DNA from: Paralichthys olivaceus | Taxonomy: Eukaryota; Chordata; Actinopteri; Pleuronectiformes; Paralichthyidae | Length of the DNA: 64,000 bases | Assembly: GCF_024713975.1 (NCBI RefSeq) | Contig: NC_091106.1 | Location: forward strand, 12,937,001 to 13,001,000 | Direction of reading: 5' to 3' | Shown: one piece after another, positions 14,101 to 25,227 of the stretch | How the letters are laid out: every line of letters begins with the position of its first letter | Position numbering within the stretch: the first letter of the stretch is position 1 | Translations under genes and position numbers: made by a program | Notes under the pieces: model-generated | The model's input: only the letters and a program-made list of their open reading frames with translations | Database searches by the model: none | Told to the model about the DNA's origin: nothing

Positions 14101-17100
14101 GTAGTGCCTCAGGGGTGGGAGGTGCCGCTGGTCCCCGTGGCTGCCAGGCAGGTTTGACCTCCTCCACCTCCTTGGTTACCTGGGGGATGGGGCGTCGAGG
14201 ATCCTTGGGGGTGGGGTCGGGCAGGCAGGGAATTGGGGGAAGCTCTTTAGGAAGCTCGGGGAGGCTGGGCCACTTGGTGCTGTTGTTGTCTTTCTTTTCC
14301 ACCGGTGCTGGTTTCTTCTGCTGTCGGAGTCGCCGATACTCCGCTAGGCTAAGTGATTTGGGTTTCGGCTCTGGGACTGCTGTGGCCACAAGAGGGAGGG
14401 CTTCACAAACAGGTCCCGTCATCTCAGGTGTGGTGGGACTAGGAGCAGCTGCTGGGCTCACTGAGGACAGAGTGACAGGGACAGCAGAGGGAGCTGCTGA
14501 TGAGTCTTCCAGCTTCTCGGGGGCTGGGTCCGCCTGTTTTTCGGGGGATCCATCGGGCTGCTGGGAGCTCACTTCTGTGGGTGAACAGCTTGGCTGACTC
14601 GTTCTTGGGCCATCCTTTAACAGAGCCTGTGTGGGTGAAGCACATGAGGGAACTTGCACCCTTCTTTCAGGCAATAGTGTTGTAGTGGTGATAACTGTTT
14701 GTGTTTCAGTTTTGCATTGGTTTAGTTTCTTAGGTTTTACAGCGGAAGAAGAAGAAGCTGGAGTCGAGGCAACAGGAACCTTTGAGACTTTGCATTTCTT
14801 CTCTTCTTTGACTGATCTTCTATGAGGCTTCCCTGGTACTTCCTGTGCCGGTTTTCTCACCGTACCACTCCTGAGAACTCTTCCTTCCACAGGCTCTGGT
14901 TGGCTTTCTTTCTTAGATTTCTTTTTCTTTTTTCTCCTGGAAGAGCTTCTCTCTCTAACCTCTTCCTTCTGTCTCTCTACGATTGTCTCATCTTTCACAT
15001 TTGAACATAGGTCTGGTGTTGCAGTGGCTGCAACTTTCACTGGAGTCTCGCTGACAATTACATCTTCATCATCATCATCATCAATGACTATATGCTCCGA
15101 ACTGTCAGAGTCCACCTCTTCATCTGCAAGTTTCTGCTCATTTTCTGAAAATTGCTGTTTAAGCGGCAAAGACACCGGGAGTTCCATGTCAGGGATGGCC
15201 AATATGGGTTCACCGTTTTCCCCCTGATCCACAACCTCGAATAAGATGCCTCCTTCAGGCAACATCTGTTCCCCGTCGTCATTCTCGACACAAATGGCCA
15301 TACAGTATGGGTGCATGTGTCTGACCAGGTCTCCCAGGCTAAGTGAAACGCCATCTTCACCATCCTGTTCAAACGTGACAGGAAGTGGGAGGGTTGCATC
15401 TCCCCAGGCTAACAAGTCATTGTCAGGAGATGAAACATGTCCCATTGGGCTCAGACTGAGGGAGCCATCGTCCTCTTCCTCCCCATCACTCCTCTGTAGA
15501 GAGTCTGCCTGTATCCTTGGGAGGCTCTGGATGCAGAAAAGAAAAAAAAATCCAGTCAAACTCTGAATTCTGTCACTTGTATTAGTTTACACACCAACTG
15601 ATTATTGTGCAAACGTACCTTTCCAGTTGATGTGGGTCTTACACCACAAAATGCATCTTTTTCAGGAGGGGAACGGGACAAACACAGCAACCTCCTGAGC
15701 TGGAAAGTTGAAGAATAAAAAACCATGAGGACATTTCATACGCATTGACTTTAGGGGTACATTTTACTTTTACAAAGTAAACAAGAAGTATATTTATATC
15801 CACAGAAGTCAGCAGGTTGTCCTTCTACCCCACTTCACTCTCTCTGTCCTGAACTCAGAGGCCAGAAGGGTGATGTCTAGAGCAGGACTCAGTGAGACAC
15901 TTTGAGAGTTATGTACGACAGCTGGACACTAACCGGAGAGTGTTCCCTGCCCTTCTGACCTGACAGCAGGTCTGAGTCAGGCAGTGTGTCAAACGGAGAC
16001 AGGTTCTCATCGTCAACATTGTCGAGGATCTCCGTCAGCGCGGTTAGCAGCGTGGCTTCACTCTCCTCATCCAGTCCTTTGGTCTAAATAAAAAACATCA
16101 AAATTAGGTCAAAGCCAGAACCTCAGGGAGTGTAAACATACAACCGCACAGGGCATAAACATTATATATCTCTTAGTTTACTGAAGCTCTTACCTCTATT
16201 GTTGGTGTGTCCTCAAAGATTGAAAGGATGCAGGGGTCTAAGCAGCTTTGAAGGGCTTCCAGAGTTTCTCCAGAGCTCAGCCCTGGAGTCTGGAGGAGAG
16301 AGGGGGGGGGGGAAACCCGTTGAAAATGTGATTCAGGCAAAAACTATCTGCAGGCAGCCACCCACGAGTTCATGATTGTGGCAAGTAAAGTTTAATCATT
16401 AGAAACAGCCAGTAGACTTTCCCAAGAATCTGACAAATGCCCACTGCTTCAGTCATATGTGACCATTTTTAACAACTTAAACCTATAGGAAGCGCATATT
16501 TACAAGCTTAACTTGTTATTTTGAGTTAGGGTTTATATGTTCTTTGTCTGTTAATAGGGTTTTTTGGTAGTTTTTCCTTAATATTGCTGAGGGTTAAGGA
16601 CAGAAGATATGGCACCTTGTTAAGCCCCATGAGACAGAAAATGTATGAAGTTATTTAGTAATATTTATGGTTTGATGATACTATTGATTTATGAGTTTAA
16701 TTGATTTATAAAAAGGGAAATCAAAAAATTGATGGCTATCTGCATTTCTATAAAATATAAGTTGGGGACGATTCATGAGATATTTCTTGTTCCTTCTCCC
16801 TATTTGTTCCTAGAATGCATATTTCTGTAAAATTGTTTTTTGGGGTTACAATGAAATTAATAAAATCAATTGAAGGATATTTCTAGGTTTAGCCACACAA
16901 CAAATAGATAAACAAAATCTGTCAAGGTAAAGTCAACTTTCAAAACTGGCCTTTTATAAGAAAATGTCACTTTGTGCAAAAGTCTTACAAAAGTAGGGCA
17001 ACCCAACTTATTTATCTGGTTGTTGGAGCAAAGAATAAGTGTCAGGGCCTTGAAAATGAGAGTCAGGAAAGGAAACCCCACAGGGCAGCAGAGAGAGCAT

Positions 17101-18643
17101 GCTTTTAGTTCCAGCTTGAAGAAGAAAACAAAAACCCAGTGGCATTTACAGAAATATACACCAGAGCACGTATGTACTGGACATACTCCAATACACAGTC
17201 TTACTTAATATAAGCATACATTATATATAACGTAAAATACACAGAATCACATAATCATGGAATGTAGAGTTAAAGTCTTAAATTGTCTAATAAATAAACA
17301 TTAAACAGCTGAAGTCTCTAATAACTTCTGATTCAAGTCAAATACATGCACAGCACTAGCTCAAGCTCAGAAGACCATCATAAGATAAATGACAACATTT
17401 TGTTATTTCCTCTGAAAACGCAGAGGCCTTTCATAGTGACCCACGTGTTGCTGTCTACACGCAGACATGTTTGATCCTGGCCTCACCCCGTCCACTGGGA
17501 GGCCACCGTGCCCACGTGTTGCACTACAACAAACCCCACCAGGGTCCTCATCCCCACCACATGTCATGTATTTTTACAATCACAAACCAAAGAGACCCCC
17601 ATTTTAAATCCACAGCAGTGACCCTAAAAGTTAGACCAACAAAAGATAACGACGCCTACTGACAAACCCCGGTGACGGAGTGCATGTGCAGTGATTAAAC
17701 TGAGTCTCTGCTGCGCATGTGTGAGGGAATCCAACATGTGATCCTCCACGACTGAACCACATGAGGACACACAGGTTTTGAATGAAAGGTTAGCATGGTG
17801 CTGCAGAGTGACGTGTGTGACAGAATTAGTTGTGTGGATATAAAATAAAATAGCAGAATGACTGAACGTGTGCATCACCACTGAGACACTGATGACACAG
17901 TACTGCAACGTGCTGGCATGAAGCCTATAAACTACACCAATGGACGGAACTGTTCCACAAAAAAGCCCCTATACACTGTTCAGCACAGTAACTAAGTACT
18001 CATCTGTATTGAAGCACTGACTGATGGAGTACTAGCATGTCGCAGTGTTGGTTACCACGTGTTATGAATGAATCGATGGCTAGGACACAGCGTACCATTT
18101 AGCACATACACGCACCGATACATCTTAAATGAGCGTTGCACTGAAGGATCACACAACTGATGCACATGCCAGATCGACCAGCAGTAAAAATACACAACTG
18201 TCACATCACTAGTTTTAATGTGTGCTTATTTTGAAAGGGAGGAAACCTGCGTCGGCGGTTGAGTCCTGCTACACCGAGTCACCAGCTAGCATTACCACAC
18301 TGCTACAAAACCACCATGTAATATAATGTAGCCTTACGTGTTGTGTTATACGTACACATCAAGAGAGTTGTGTGGCTGCTAGCACACGAAACGTTGTGTA
18401 CTTTTACTATAAGTTTCACTCGTGAGACCACGGTTGCATCCACGTGTCACTTTTCCACGCGTACACACAACACGCGCTGCCCTGCTACTCAGAAACAAAC
18501 GCACACATTTGCTAACAGTGGGGTTACGTTGTAGAGAATAAACCACACAACTCGTCATTTACCTCGTCTAGTGTGTCCATGGAGAAGAACTCCACGTTGC
18601 AGGCAGTTAAAGTCTCCTCGCCTGCTCCCCACCGCGCCGCCAT
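8142..18643 (-). CDS. pprc1: PGC-1-related coactivator (PPRC1/PRC), complete
   Basis: Growth-regulated nuclear coactivator of NRF-1 targets and mitochondrial biogenesis. Coding exons, right to left: 18563-18643, 16194-16289, 15934-16083, 15619-15699, 13444-15526, 12840-12893, 11871-11931, 11488-11555, 10555-11263, 10237-10446, 10062-10140, 9844-9965, 9417-9568, 8142-8242; phases all join (4,047 nt, 1,348 residues; human 1,664). The start is MAARWGAGEE. Residues about 60-105 carry the acidic PGC-1-family activation segment (EATLLTALTEIL, DTLPDSDLL). The large fifth exon is Pro/Ser-rich. An LXXLL motif (LTSLL, 837-841) and a DHDY host-cell-factor-binding motif (961-964) are present. An Arg/Ser-rich region spans about 1,060-1,195. 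The C-terminal RRM has RNP2 VVYVGRI (about 1,229) and RNP1 NYGFVTYY (about 1,267), and the end is LDFDTLLKQAKQNQKR as in the family. The exon 9 donor is a weak GTTTGT, chosen because only it keeps the Arg/Ser frame. Confidence 0.96.
16290..18562 (-). other. pprc1: pprc1 intron 1
   Basis: Largest pprc1 intron. The donor GTAAATGACG is at 18562 and the acceptor lies just left of a G run at 16301-16310. It is AT-rich with no recognisable exon. Short ORFs such as 17624-17908 minus have no domain content. No named repeat was recognised. Confidence 0.7.
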
Positions 18644-18860
18644 CTTGCCAGTGTACTCCTCTGCCCCGGCTCCGCTGCTTTCAGAATGAACAGTGACGAC
18701 GACTCACACACACGTTCAACACACACCGAGCCGGCACGAGGAAACGTGGGTCGCACATTCCCGGCAAAATGACGCAGAGTGACGCAGCGAGGGTGAAAGG
18801 TTACGTAGACCACGTATGTTTGTAGTTCTATTGAGTGAGAGGAGACGGCGCCACACTGCG
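18600..18860 (-). promoter_or_regulatory. pprc1: pprc1 promoter/5' UTR, CpG-containing
   Basis: The 200 nt upstream of the pprc1 ATG contain frequent CG dinucleotides and no obvious TATA box, as expected of a housekeeping promoter. The right end abuts a minisatellite starting near 18,867, so the unique promoter sequence is only about 220 bp long. The transcription start is not determinable by eye. Confidence 0.5.
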
Positions 18861-18866
18861 CTGTGG

Positions 18867-19280
18867 TGGTCTCATGGACTGTACATGAAGGTCTCATAGA
18901 CTGTACATGAAGGTCTCATAGACTATATGAAGGTCTCATAGACTATATGAAGGTCTCATAGACTGTACATGAAGGTCTCATAGACTGTACATGAAGGTCT
19001 CATAGACTGTACATGAAGGTCTCATGGACTATATGAAGGTCTCATAGACTGTACATGAAGGTCTCATAGACTGTACATGAAGGTCTCATAGACTGTACAT
19101 GAAGGTCTCATGGACTATATGAAGGTCTCATAGACTGTACATGAAGGTCTCATAGACTGGAAGGTCTCATAGACTGGAAGGTCTCATAGACTATATGAAG
19201 GTACATGGACTATATGAAGGTCTCATGGACTACATGAAGGTCTCATAGACTGGAAGGTCTCATAGATTGTACATGAAGGG
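18867..19280. repeat. minisatellite, about 20 units of 17-22 bp
   Basis: Tandem repeat with the core AAGGTCTCATAGACT. Three unit lengths are interspersed: 22 bp ending TGTACA, 20 bp ending TATA and 17 bp ending GG. I count about 20 copies of the GGTCTCAT core, with occasional G for A changes (CATGGACT). One unit near 19,200 has lost the core (GGTACATGG). Each unit contains GTCT-CAT-AGAC, a small inverted repeat. The array begins about 224 bp upstream of the pprc1 start codon. Confidence 0.97.
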
Positions 19281-19460
19281 TGCTCTCCTCTGTGTATCTG
19301 ACTTAATTACACTCCAGGATTAAAGCCACTCTCTTTTATTGAATACAATGGCAACTGTGGCTGAAACAACTCTGTAGATAGGTCAAATGTTAAAGACTTT
19401 TTAGGATTGAAACTAGTAGAGCTCGTTTTTAAAAATCGTTTTTTTGTTAGTTTTTATTTA

Positions 19461-19823
19461 CTTGAAGGTTCAGTGTGTAGAATTTTGTGATATCTAGTGT
19501 TGAAATTCCATGTTGCAGCTGAACACCCCTCATCTCACCATCTTCTTTCAAACATGAAAAAGAACCTGTGGTAGCTTCAGTTGTTATAAAAACTCAAAGG
19601 TGTTTAGTTTGTCCAGTCTGGACTAATGTAAAAAAACATGGCGGCCTTGATGTAAATATAAAGTATTTAAATACAAAGGAACTTTGTACAAACTTTTCTG
19701 GGGTAAATAAAACTACGATTCATACAATTAGGTGAAACAAACTAGTGAAAACATCATGAGGATTATTCTACATTAAATATCTGCCAATAGTTTCACCTAA
19801 ATCTTACACACTGGACCTTTAAG
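19461..19823. mobile_element. MITE-like element with imperfect terminal inverted repeats
   Basis: The left end CTTGAAGGTTCAGTGTGTAG and the right end, whose reverse complement begins CTTAAAGGTCCAGTGTGTAA, are inverted copies over about 24 bp. The 360 bp between has no coding capacity. From memory, the interior (AACCTGTGGTAGC, ACATGGCGGCC, CATGAGGATTATTCTAC) matches a repeat widespread in percomorph genomes. No clean target-site duplication is visible, so the superfamily is left open. Confidence 0.8.
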
Positions 19824-19858
19824 CTATATAATATACTTTAGCTAACGTTTATATATGT

Positions 19859-19980
19859 ATTACCTTAGCTATACTTTATCTGTCCATTACCTTAGCTTTA
19901 CCTTAGCCACACCTTACCTTACCTTATCTTAACTGTACCTTAGCCACACCTTATCTGTACCTTACCTTTCCTTAGATTAG
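19859..19980. repeat. imperfect ACCTTA-rich tandem tract
   Basis: A run of loosely spaced ACCTTA/ACCTTAGC words with variants such as ACCTTATCT and CTTAGCCACACC. The motif recurs more than ten times in 120 bp with irregular spacing. It directly follows the inverted-repeat element ending at 19,823. Confidence 0.7.
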
Positions 19981-20100
19981 TCAATCAGTAACAATTTAAA
20001 AATAACAATAAGGCAAGATTTTTACCACTGTTTTTTGATACTGTTGTGATTGGAGTATTGTTTAGATATTTGAAGCTAGAAGGGCACTCAGAAGAGTGCG

Positions 20101-20553
20101 TACCTCCGCCATGTCCTATAACAGTCCCATTTTGAAACCACATTTCAAATCACGAGATCCACATTTTTATTTGGATCCACATCCAAATTGCACACAATCA
20201 TAAATAATCATGGGCAACTTTTTAAAATCTAGATCCACAAATTAAAATTTTTAAAAAAGGTTAAAGAATGTGAAAAAAGACAGTTCCTGGAACCGCTCCC
20301 TGATCCGGATCCAAACCAAAATGTAATGGGTTCCTTCTCGGGTCATGCCCCCCCCAGAATACTTAATGGGAATAAATGCACCTTTTTCACGGCAGCCATT
20401 TTAAACATAGGTGTTACTCATCACATTAATTAAGGCTCTGTCCAAATAGAGCACAACCTTAGTCAATATGATGAGTAACACTTGTGTTTATTTCATGTCA
20501 ATATGGCCGCAGTACAAAACGCTGACAAAAACAGATCCTCCTTGGTGGAGGTA
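20101..20553. mobile_element. dispersed repeat with inverted ends, containing a nested inverted-repeat element
   Basis: The left end TACCTCCGCCA (20101-20111) and right end TGGTGGAGGTA (20543-20553) are inverted with one mismatch. Within it, GTGTTACTCATCA (20411-20423) and TGATGAGTAACAC (20469-20481) are perfect 13-bp inverted arms around a smaller hairpin (GCTCT/AGAGC). GCAGCCATTTT on one side and AATATGGCCGC on the other suggest a second, nested element at about 20,391-20,513. The outer element resembles related copies at about 51,420 and 60,912. No coding sequence is seen. Confidence 0.7.
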
Positions 20554-22300
20554 AAAATACTCCAGTGATCGTATGGTTAATGTTTAGCGAAATCTATTCC
20601 GGCTCTCTTTATTCTGCATATGAAGAAACATTTTATTTTACTTTTATTTTACTTAAAGTCACAATTGTTGTTGAACATCTTTTTCTGAAAAAAGACATCC
20701 CTCTGTTTTCCAGGATGGCTGTAGAAAGTCATAATTTCTGTATATGAAGCTGAGACAGAGGTTACTGTAGGTCCACCTGTTGTCATGGGACATAGGTCCA
20801 ATACTTAGGTAATGTGTTGACGTTGGAAAGTGGAAGCTAAGGTAAGATTATTCAGGTTTGTACCAATGTAATGGTATAACCCCTATAGAGCCTAAATTTA
20901 CACAAGGGAATACCACTATGAAAATATGTATTCCCCTCAGAGCTGTGGAGGTAAATTAAACAAAGGATGGTGGTTGATGTCTGTTTAGCACTGAGTGTAA
21001 CATATAAAAGAAAAGGTATGTCGAGTGAACAAGAACACAGACTGTGAAACTCAGAGGTGGGGATGAAATTGGGTCAAAGACAAAAGTGGGGGCGACGTGT
21101 TCCTCATTAGGATCAGTACAGCATGGCACAGAAAAGCCATAGGCAATTCCCATTGTCCCATAGGCAGAAATGGATTAGAGGTGAGCCCACACACAGACAC
21201 ACTCTGTGGTCCTCCATTTACCACTCTATCTGTGTCTCTGTTTTACATTTGTCATCTATTCTCTGCTATGTGAAAAATCAAACTGCCGTGTTTTCCCACA
21301 AGTTTTAAAAATCCTTCCACATTCCCTGACAACTTCCTCACTGTAGCAGAGCTCTTCAGTAAACTTGTGTATGCACAGCACACGCAAATCTGAGAAAGCA
21401 TCCTTGTTGCCAAGCAGTGTCAAAAAGAAACAGACGCCACCAGGTTAAAGACCCACTGCAGTGTAGTTCTGTCTCGGCTGTGCTCTATCTTTCCTGGCCT
21501 CGATCCAGGAGTCCCTACGGCAACAATTACGAGTCTTGCTGATCGGTTGTGTCCCTTGCTGCATTTCCATTTGAAAAACATGAATTCCAGATGAAGAATG
21601 AGACCATTTTAGATGCATGTCCGGCTTCTCCTGTCGACATGCTGAAACATCATTGAGCAAGCCATGAACCCCAAAATTGTCTCTGATGAGTGTGGGAAAA
21701 AGTATGCATGAATGATGCACTAAATGGCTTCAACATTGTCACATCAAGACATCTTTGCATGTGCACGGTTTGTTTGAGGATCTGTTTTCAGCTCCACACA
21801 GACGCAATTATAATTTTTCTCAAATTGTAAATCCGTGTGTTTGCAGCAATTCACATAATCCCTGCTCTAATGTGCTGTGGTGAGAGGAGCCAAAGTTAAA
21901 TATATTCACATTTAAAGTTGCTTATTCCATTGCTGGATGCTTGTTCAATGCTTTTCCCATGAGACACAACAACAGGCCCAAATATTCTGCCTCTCATCAC
22001 CTGTCATGTCCTAAAGTACCCACTGTTGCTCACATTTTCTCCACCTGTTTTCTGAGAGGAGAAGGAGAAGGAGAACTGTGCCCCAACACACTCCCTCACC
22101 GCTACCTACCGCTGCTCTGCCGTTGCCATGGATACAGTGCCCTCTCTCCCCCTCTTCTCTCCTCTCGGTGGGCATGGAGGGATGGGGCTGGAGAGGAGAG
22201 AAGAGGAGAAGTGGCTCTGGCTGCTGCCTCTGCGTCATATTCATACCAGTACCCTCTTTTCCTCCTCCTCTTCCTCTATCCTTCCTTCCTCCCTTCCCTC
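20554..22300. other. intergenic DNA upstream of ldb1
   Basis: No gene seen. ORFs such as 21445-21720 minus and the 173-codon plus frame from 21,941 are translations of simple or pyrimidine-rich sequence. The right part (22,080-22,440) is a polypyrimidine tract with CT and CCTT repeats that leads into the presumed ldb1 upstream exon. Confidence 0.5.
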
Positions 22301-22439
22301 CTTCCTTCCTTCTCATCATCCAATTTGCACACTGCTAAAGCCCCCCCCCCCTCCATTTGTGACTCCTATCTGCATCTGCTCATCACTCTCTGCCTCTCTC
22401 TCTCTCTCTCGCTCTCTCTCTATCTCTCCGCTGGCCCAG

Positions 22440-22520
22440 CTTGGTTTCCTCTGCGTGGCTGACCCAGGCAGACTTTTTTTTTCGAGCGAGCGTGGGCGCA
22501 GAAGAGAGAAGGAGACAAAG
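22440..22520 (+). promoter_or_regulatory. ldb1: candidate 5' untranslated exon of ldb1 (long-form promoter)
   Basis: A CT-rich tract is followed by CGAGCGAGCGTGGGCGCAG and then a purine-rich segment ending ACAAAG|GTAAGC, a strong splice donor with GT at 22521. A second donor, GAGAG|GTAAGC, lies near 22,640. Either would splice to the acceptor before 25,155. The exon's 5' limit is unknown. The call rests on the donor and on the need for a 5' exon upstream of the split first coding exon. Confidence 0.4.
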
Positions 22521-24540
22521 GTAAGCAGTAATAGATGGAGCTTGTTTAACGGTGTTTGCCTGTAAGAGAGAGAGTGGAGGAAAATAAAGAAAAAGGAGGG
22601 AGGGGGTCGCAAAACAGCTGCAAGACAAAAGACTGAGAGGTAAGCACTGATAGCATGACCTCACCTGGGATAACAAGTATGCCACCAGGAGCCTTTTAAA
22701 ATGTTCCCTTAGGAATTTGTGTTTTTCTGCTGTCAGAGGGCAACATGCTAAGAGTGTGTTAATGTGTGAGTACATGTGTGCAGTCAGTAAACCAGGCAGT
22801 CAGTGCATGCGTGTGCAGGCACTTTGCTGTCTGTCACACAGTGTTATGGAACTGCTGCTGCTGCTGAGTGTTTCCACAGAGGAGAGACGGAGCCCTACGG
22901 TGGAGGAACTTCATTATTCTCCCAGAGCTTTTTGAGCAATGTGCGGATGTGTTGACAGAGCGGGAATCTCTGCATCTGCAAGAGTGAGAGAGGAGAGAGT
23001 GAGCATGAGAGAGCGAGCATGCATGACAGTGGTGAAGTGCATCAGCTTCAAAGCCTAATCGCTCCTGGACAAAAAAGAAGAAGCCATTTCCCAAATCACA
23101 CTCACGCACCCCTCCTCTATTTCTTTGCTCTCGCTTTTATCTCGTGTTTTTCTTTTTTAGAAGGGGCTTCCTTCTATCTCTCATCTCCGTCTTTGTTCAG
23201 AGTTGTCCATTTTTACAGTAGCAGAAGCTTCTGTTAATCTGCTGTAAATGTTGCGACCTATGAGAGGCTCACAAAGAGCCAAATGGTGACAGTATAGCAG
23301 CGAGAGATGAGAGGAGCTGAGAAAGACATGGACCTTGAAACAGACTGAGACAAAAAGTGTGCGTGTGTGTGTGAAGAGGAAATGAAAAGGGGCGGGAGAA
23401 GTAAGGGGAAAAGATGAGGAGGCCCGCAGGGTTGTTCATTGTGTCTCAGTCCTGAGAACAGTGTCTGACACCATTTATGACATCTAACTGTGATGTCTCT
23501 GCCAGTGGGCTGGTGTGTGGGGAATGGGCCTGTCAGCTTTGTTTCAGTGGAGACAGTTGTTTTGTCTTTTCTTAGTGTATCGGCTGTGAGTGACAGACAA
23601 CAGATCTGAGGTTTGTTCAACTCACTTCGGGGGGTGATTCAGTGCAGGAGATAAATGGACTACTACTACTACTGTACTATTACTTTAATAAACGAGTGGT
23701 TCTTAAGCCTTTTTTGTTTGATGCACAGCCCGATCAGATGATCCGCAGTACAGTTCATTTTGACATTTTTGAATGTTTCTATTTCAACAGGTTATCACAT
23801 TTGATGACCCCCCATGACCCTCAAAGGATAAGCATTATAGATAAGTGGTGGATCGATTGATTTTAATTTCTATTTTCACACATTTGTTGAGCTACTCTAC
23901 ATCCCTTTACATACCAATACACTACAATACACGTACCACCACATAGACTACACTGCATCTACACTGTGTCTTTGTATGTTCTGACAGGATCAGGTATGTG
24001 GGCAACAAAGACGTCCAGCTCATGGGAGTTAAATATGTGCGCGTGTTTGTGTAGTGAAGTGTGAGATTATGAGGTTATTGGCTCACAGAACTGGCACGCT
24101 TGAGCCAAGAGAAGTTATGGGATGAATGGAAAGGGAAACCACAGACGTGGACGAGGGAAAGGAAATGAAACAGAATCACATCAAGCTGCAGAAAGGTCAA
24201 GGTAATATCAACAGAGTGTGAAGATTAAATCGACAGAATGAAGTGAGCGAAGAGAAGATTGGGAAAAGAGGGAGAAGAAGCAGAGGCTGCTGGGTAAACA
24301 GTCTGTATCCAAGTCACAGTGTTTACATGCAGTTCTTGGTTGGGACTAGCGTGAGCTCATTTATACGTGCGCGCTTATTCCTGCCTCCCATGGGCCTCCA
24401 GTGTCTCTGCGCTCCAGGTGGGCTTTGCATTTTTAATCAATACTGTCTGTAGTGATTAACACCGGTCTTCTCTCTGCAGCAGAAAAACGGAGGGAAGCAG
24501 TGAGACAGAAAGAGAGATGGAAATCTGTCATACACGAGGC

Positions 24541-24620
24541 AGGGTGTGTGAGTGTGTGTGTTTGTGTGTGTGTATGTGTGTGTGTATGTGTATGTGTGCA
24601 TGCATGTGTGTTTGTTTGGC
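24541..24620. repeat. ldb1: GT-rich microsatellite
   Basis: Interrupted (GT)n with TATG and CATG steps, inside the presumed 5' intron of ldb1. A companion (CA)n tract of opposite strand sense lies at about 24,712-24,758. Confidence 0.9.
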
Positions 24621-24711
24621 AGTAATGACCCTCTGCCTCTGGGCTCCTACTGAGTATGTTTATCTCCCACAGCAGCGGTGGGCAAAAATAGACGATACAT
24701 CACTGCTACAC

Positions 24712-24758
24712 ACACACGCACACACGCACACACACACACACACGCACACACACACACT
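24712..24758. repeat. ldb1: CA microsatellite
   Basis: (CA)n with a few CG interruptions, about 90 bp downstream of the GT tract. The two could pair as an inverted repeat in a transcript. Confidence 0.9.
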
Positions 24759-25005
24759 TTGTGCATTTTCTCTTTTTCCTCTCCTTTGCTCTAATTGCCT
24801 CCCTCATGCATTCTCCCTTGTACACACACGCAAGAACACACACACCTTAGCTCCATTCTATATTACTTTCTCCAGTCCTACCATTAAAGTCTCTTTCTTC
24901 CTATTTCACTCCCCTCTCTCGTTTTCCCTCCCACTTGTGTTGCAATATGCCTATTAATGATGCAGCCAGAGCACCACTGCCAACTTCCTGCCTCTAACTG
25001 AGGGA

Positions 25006-25007
<2 letters not shown>

Positions 25008-25073
<66 letters not shown>
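25008..25073. repeat. ldb1: GA microsatellite
   Basis: About 30 uninterrupted GA dinucleotides, flanked by GGGAGAGGG on the left. It ends about 80 bp upstream of the acceptor of the first ldb1 coding exon (TTTTCCTCAG, ending at 25154). Confidence 0.97.
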
Positions 25074-25076
<3 letters not shown>

Positions 25077-25227
25077 GTAGTTGTGGTGTACATGCCCTGC
25101 TTTTTACCACTCCCTCTTATCTCTCCACCCCCCTGTCTGTGTTGTTTTCCTCAGAGTTGTCCCATGCAAGCAGTGTGTGGACTGAGTGCAGCTGTTTCGT
25201 TGCGAGCAGAGCCCAACATGTGAGAAG

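Noticed and set aside
14115..14597. 160-codon plus-strand ORF
   Set aside because: It is antisense to the long pprc1 exon 5; its Gly/Ser-rich translation is the complement of a Pro/Ser-rich coding region.
21941..22565. Overlapping plus-strand ORFs of 145 and 173 codons
   Set aside because: They translate a polypyrimidine tract (runs of Ser, Leu, Pro) and have no domain or splice support.
24517..24957. 146-codon plus-strand ORF rich in Cys/Val and His/Thr
   Set aside because: It is a translation of GT and CA microsatellites.
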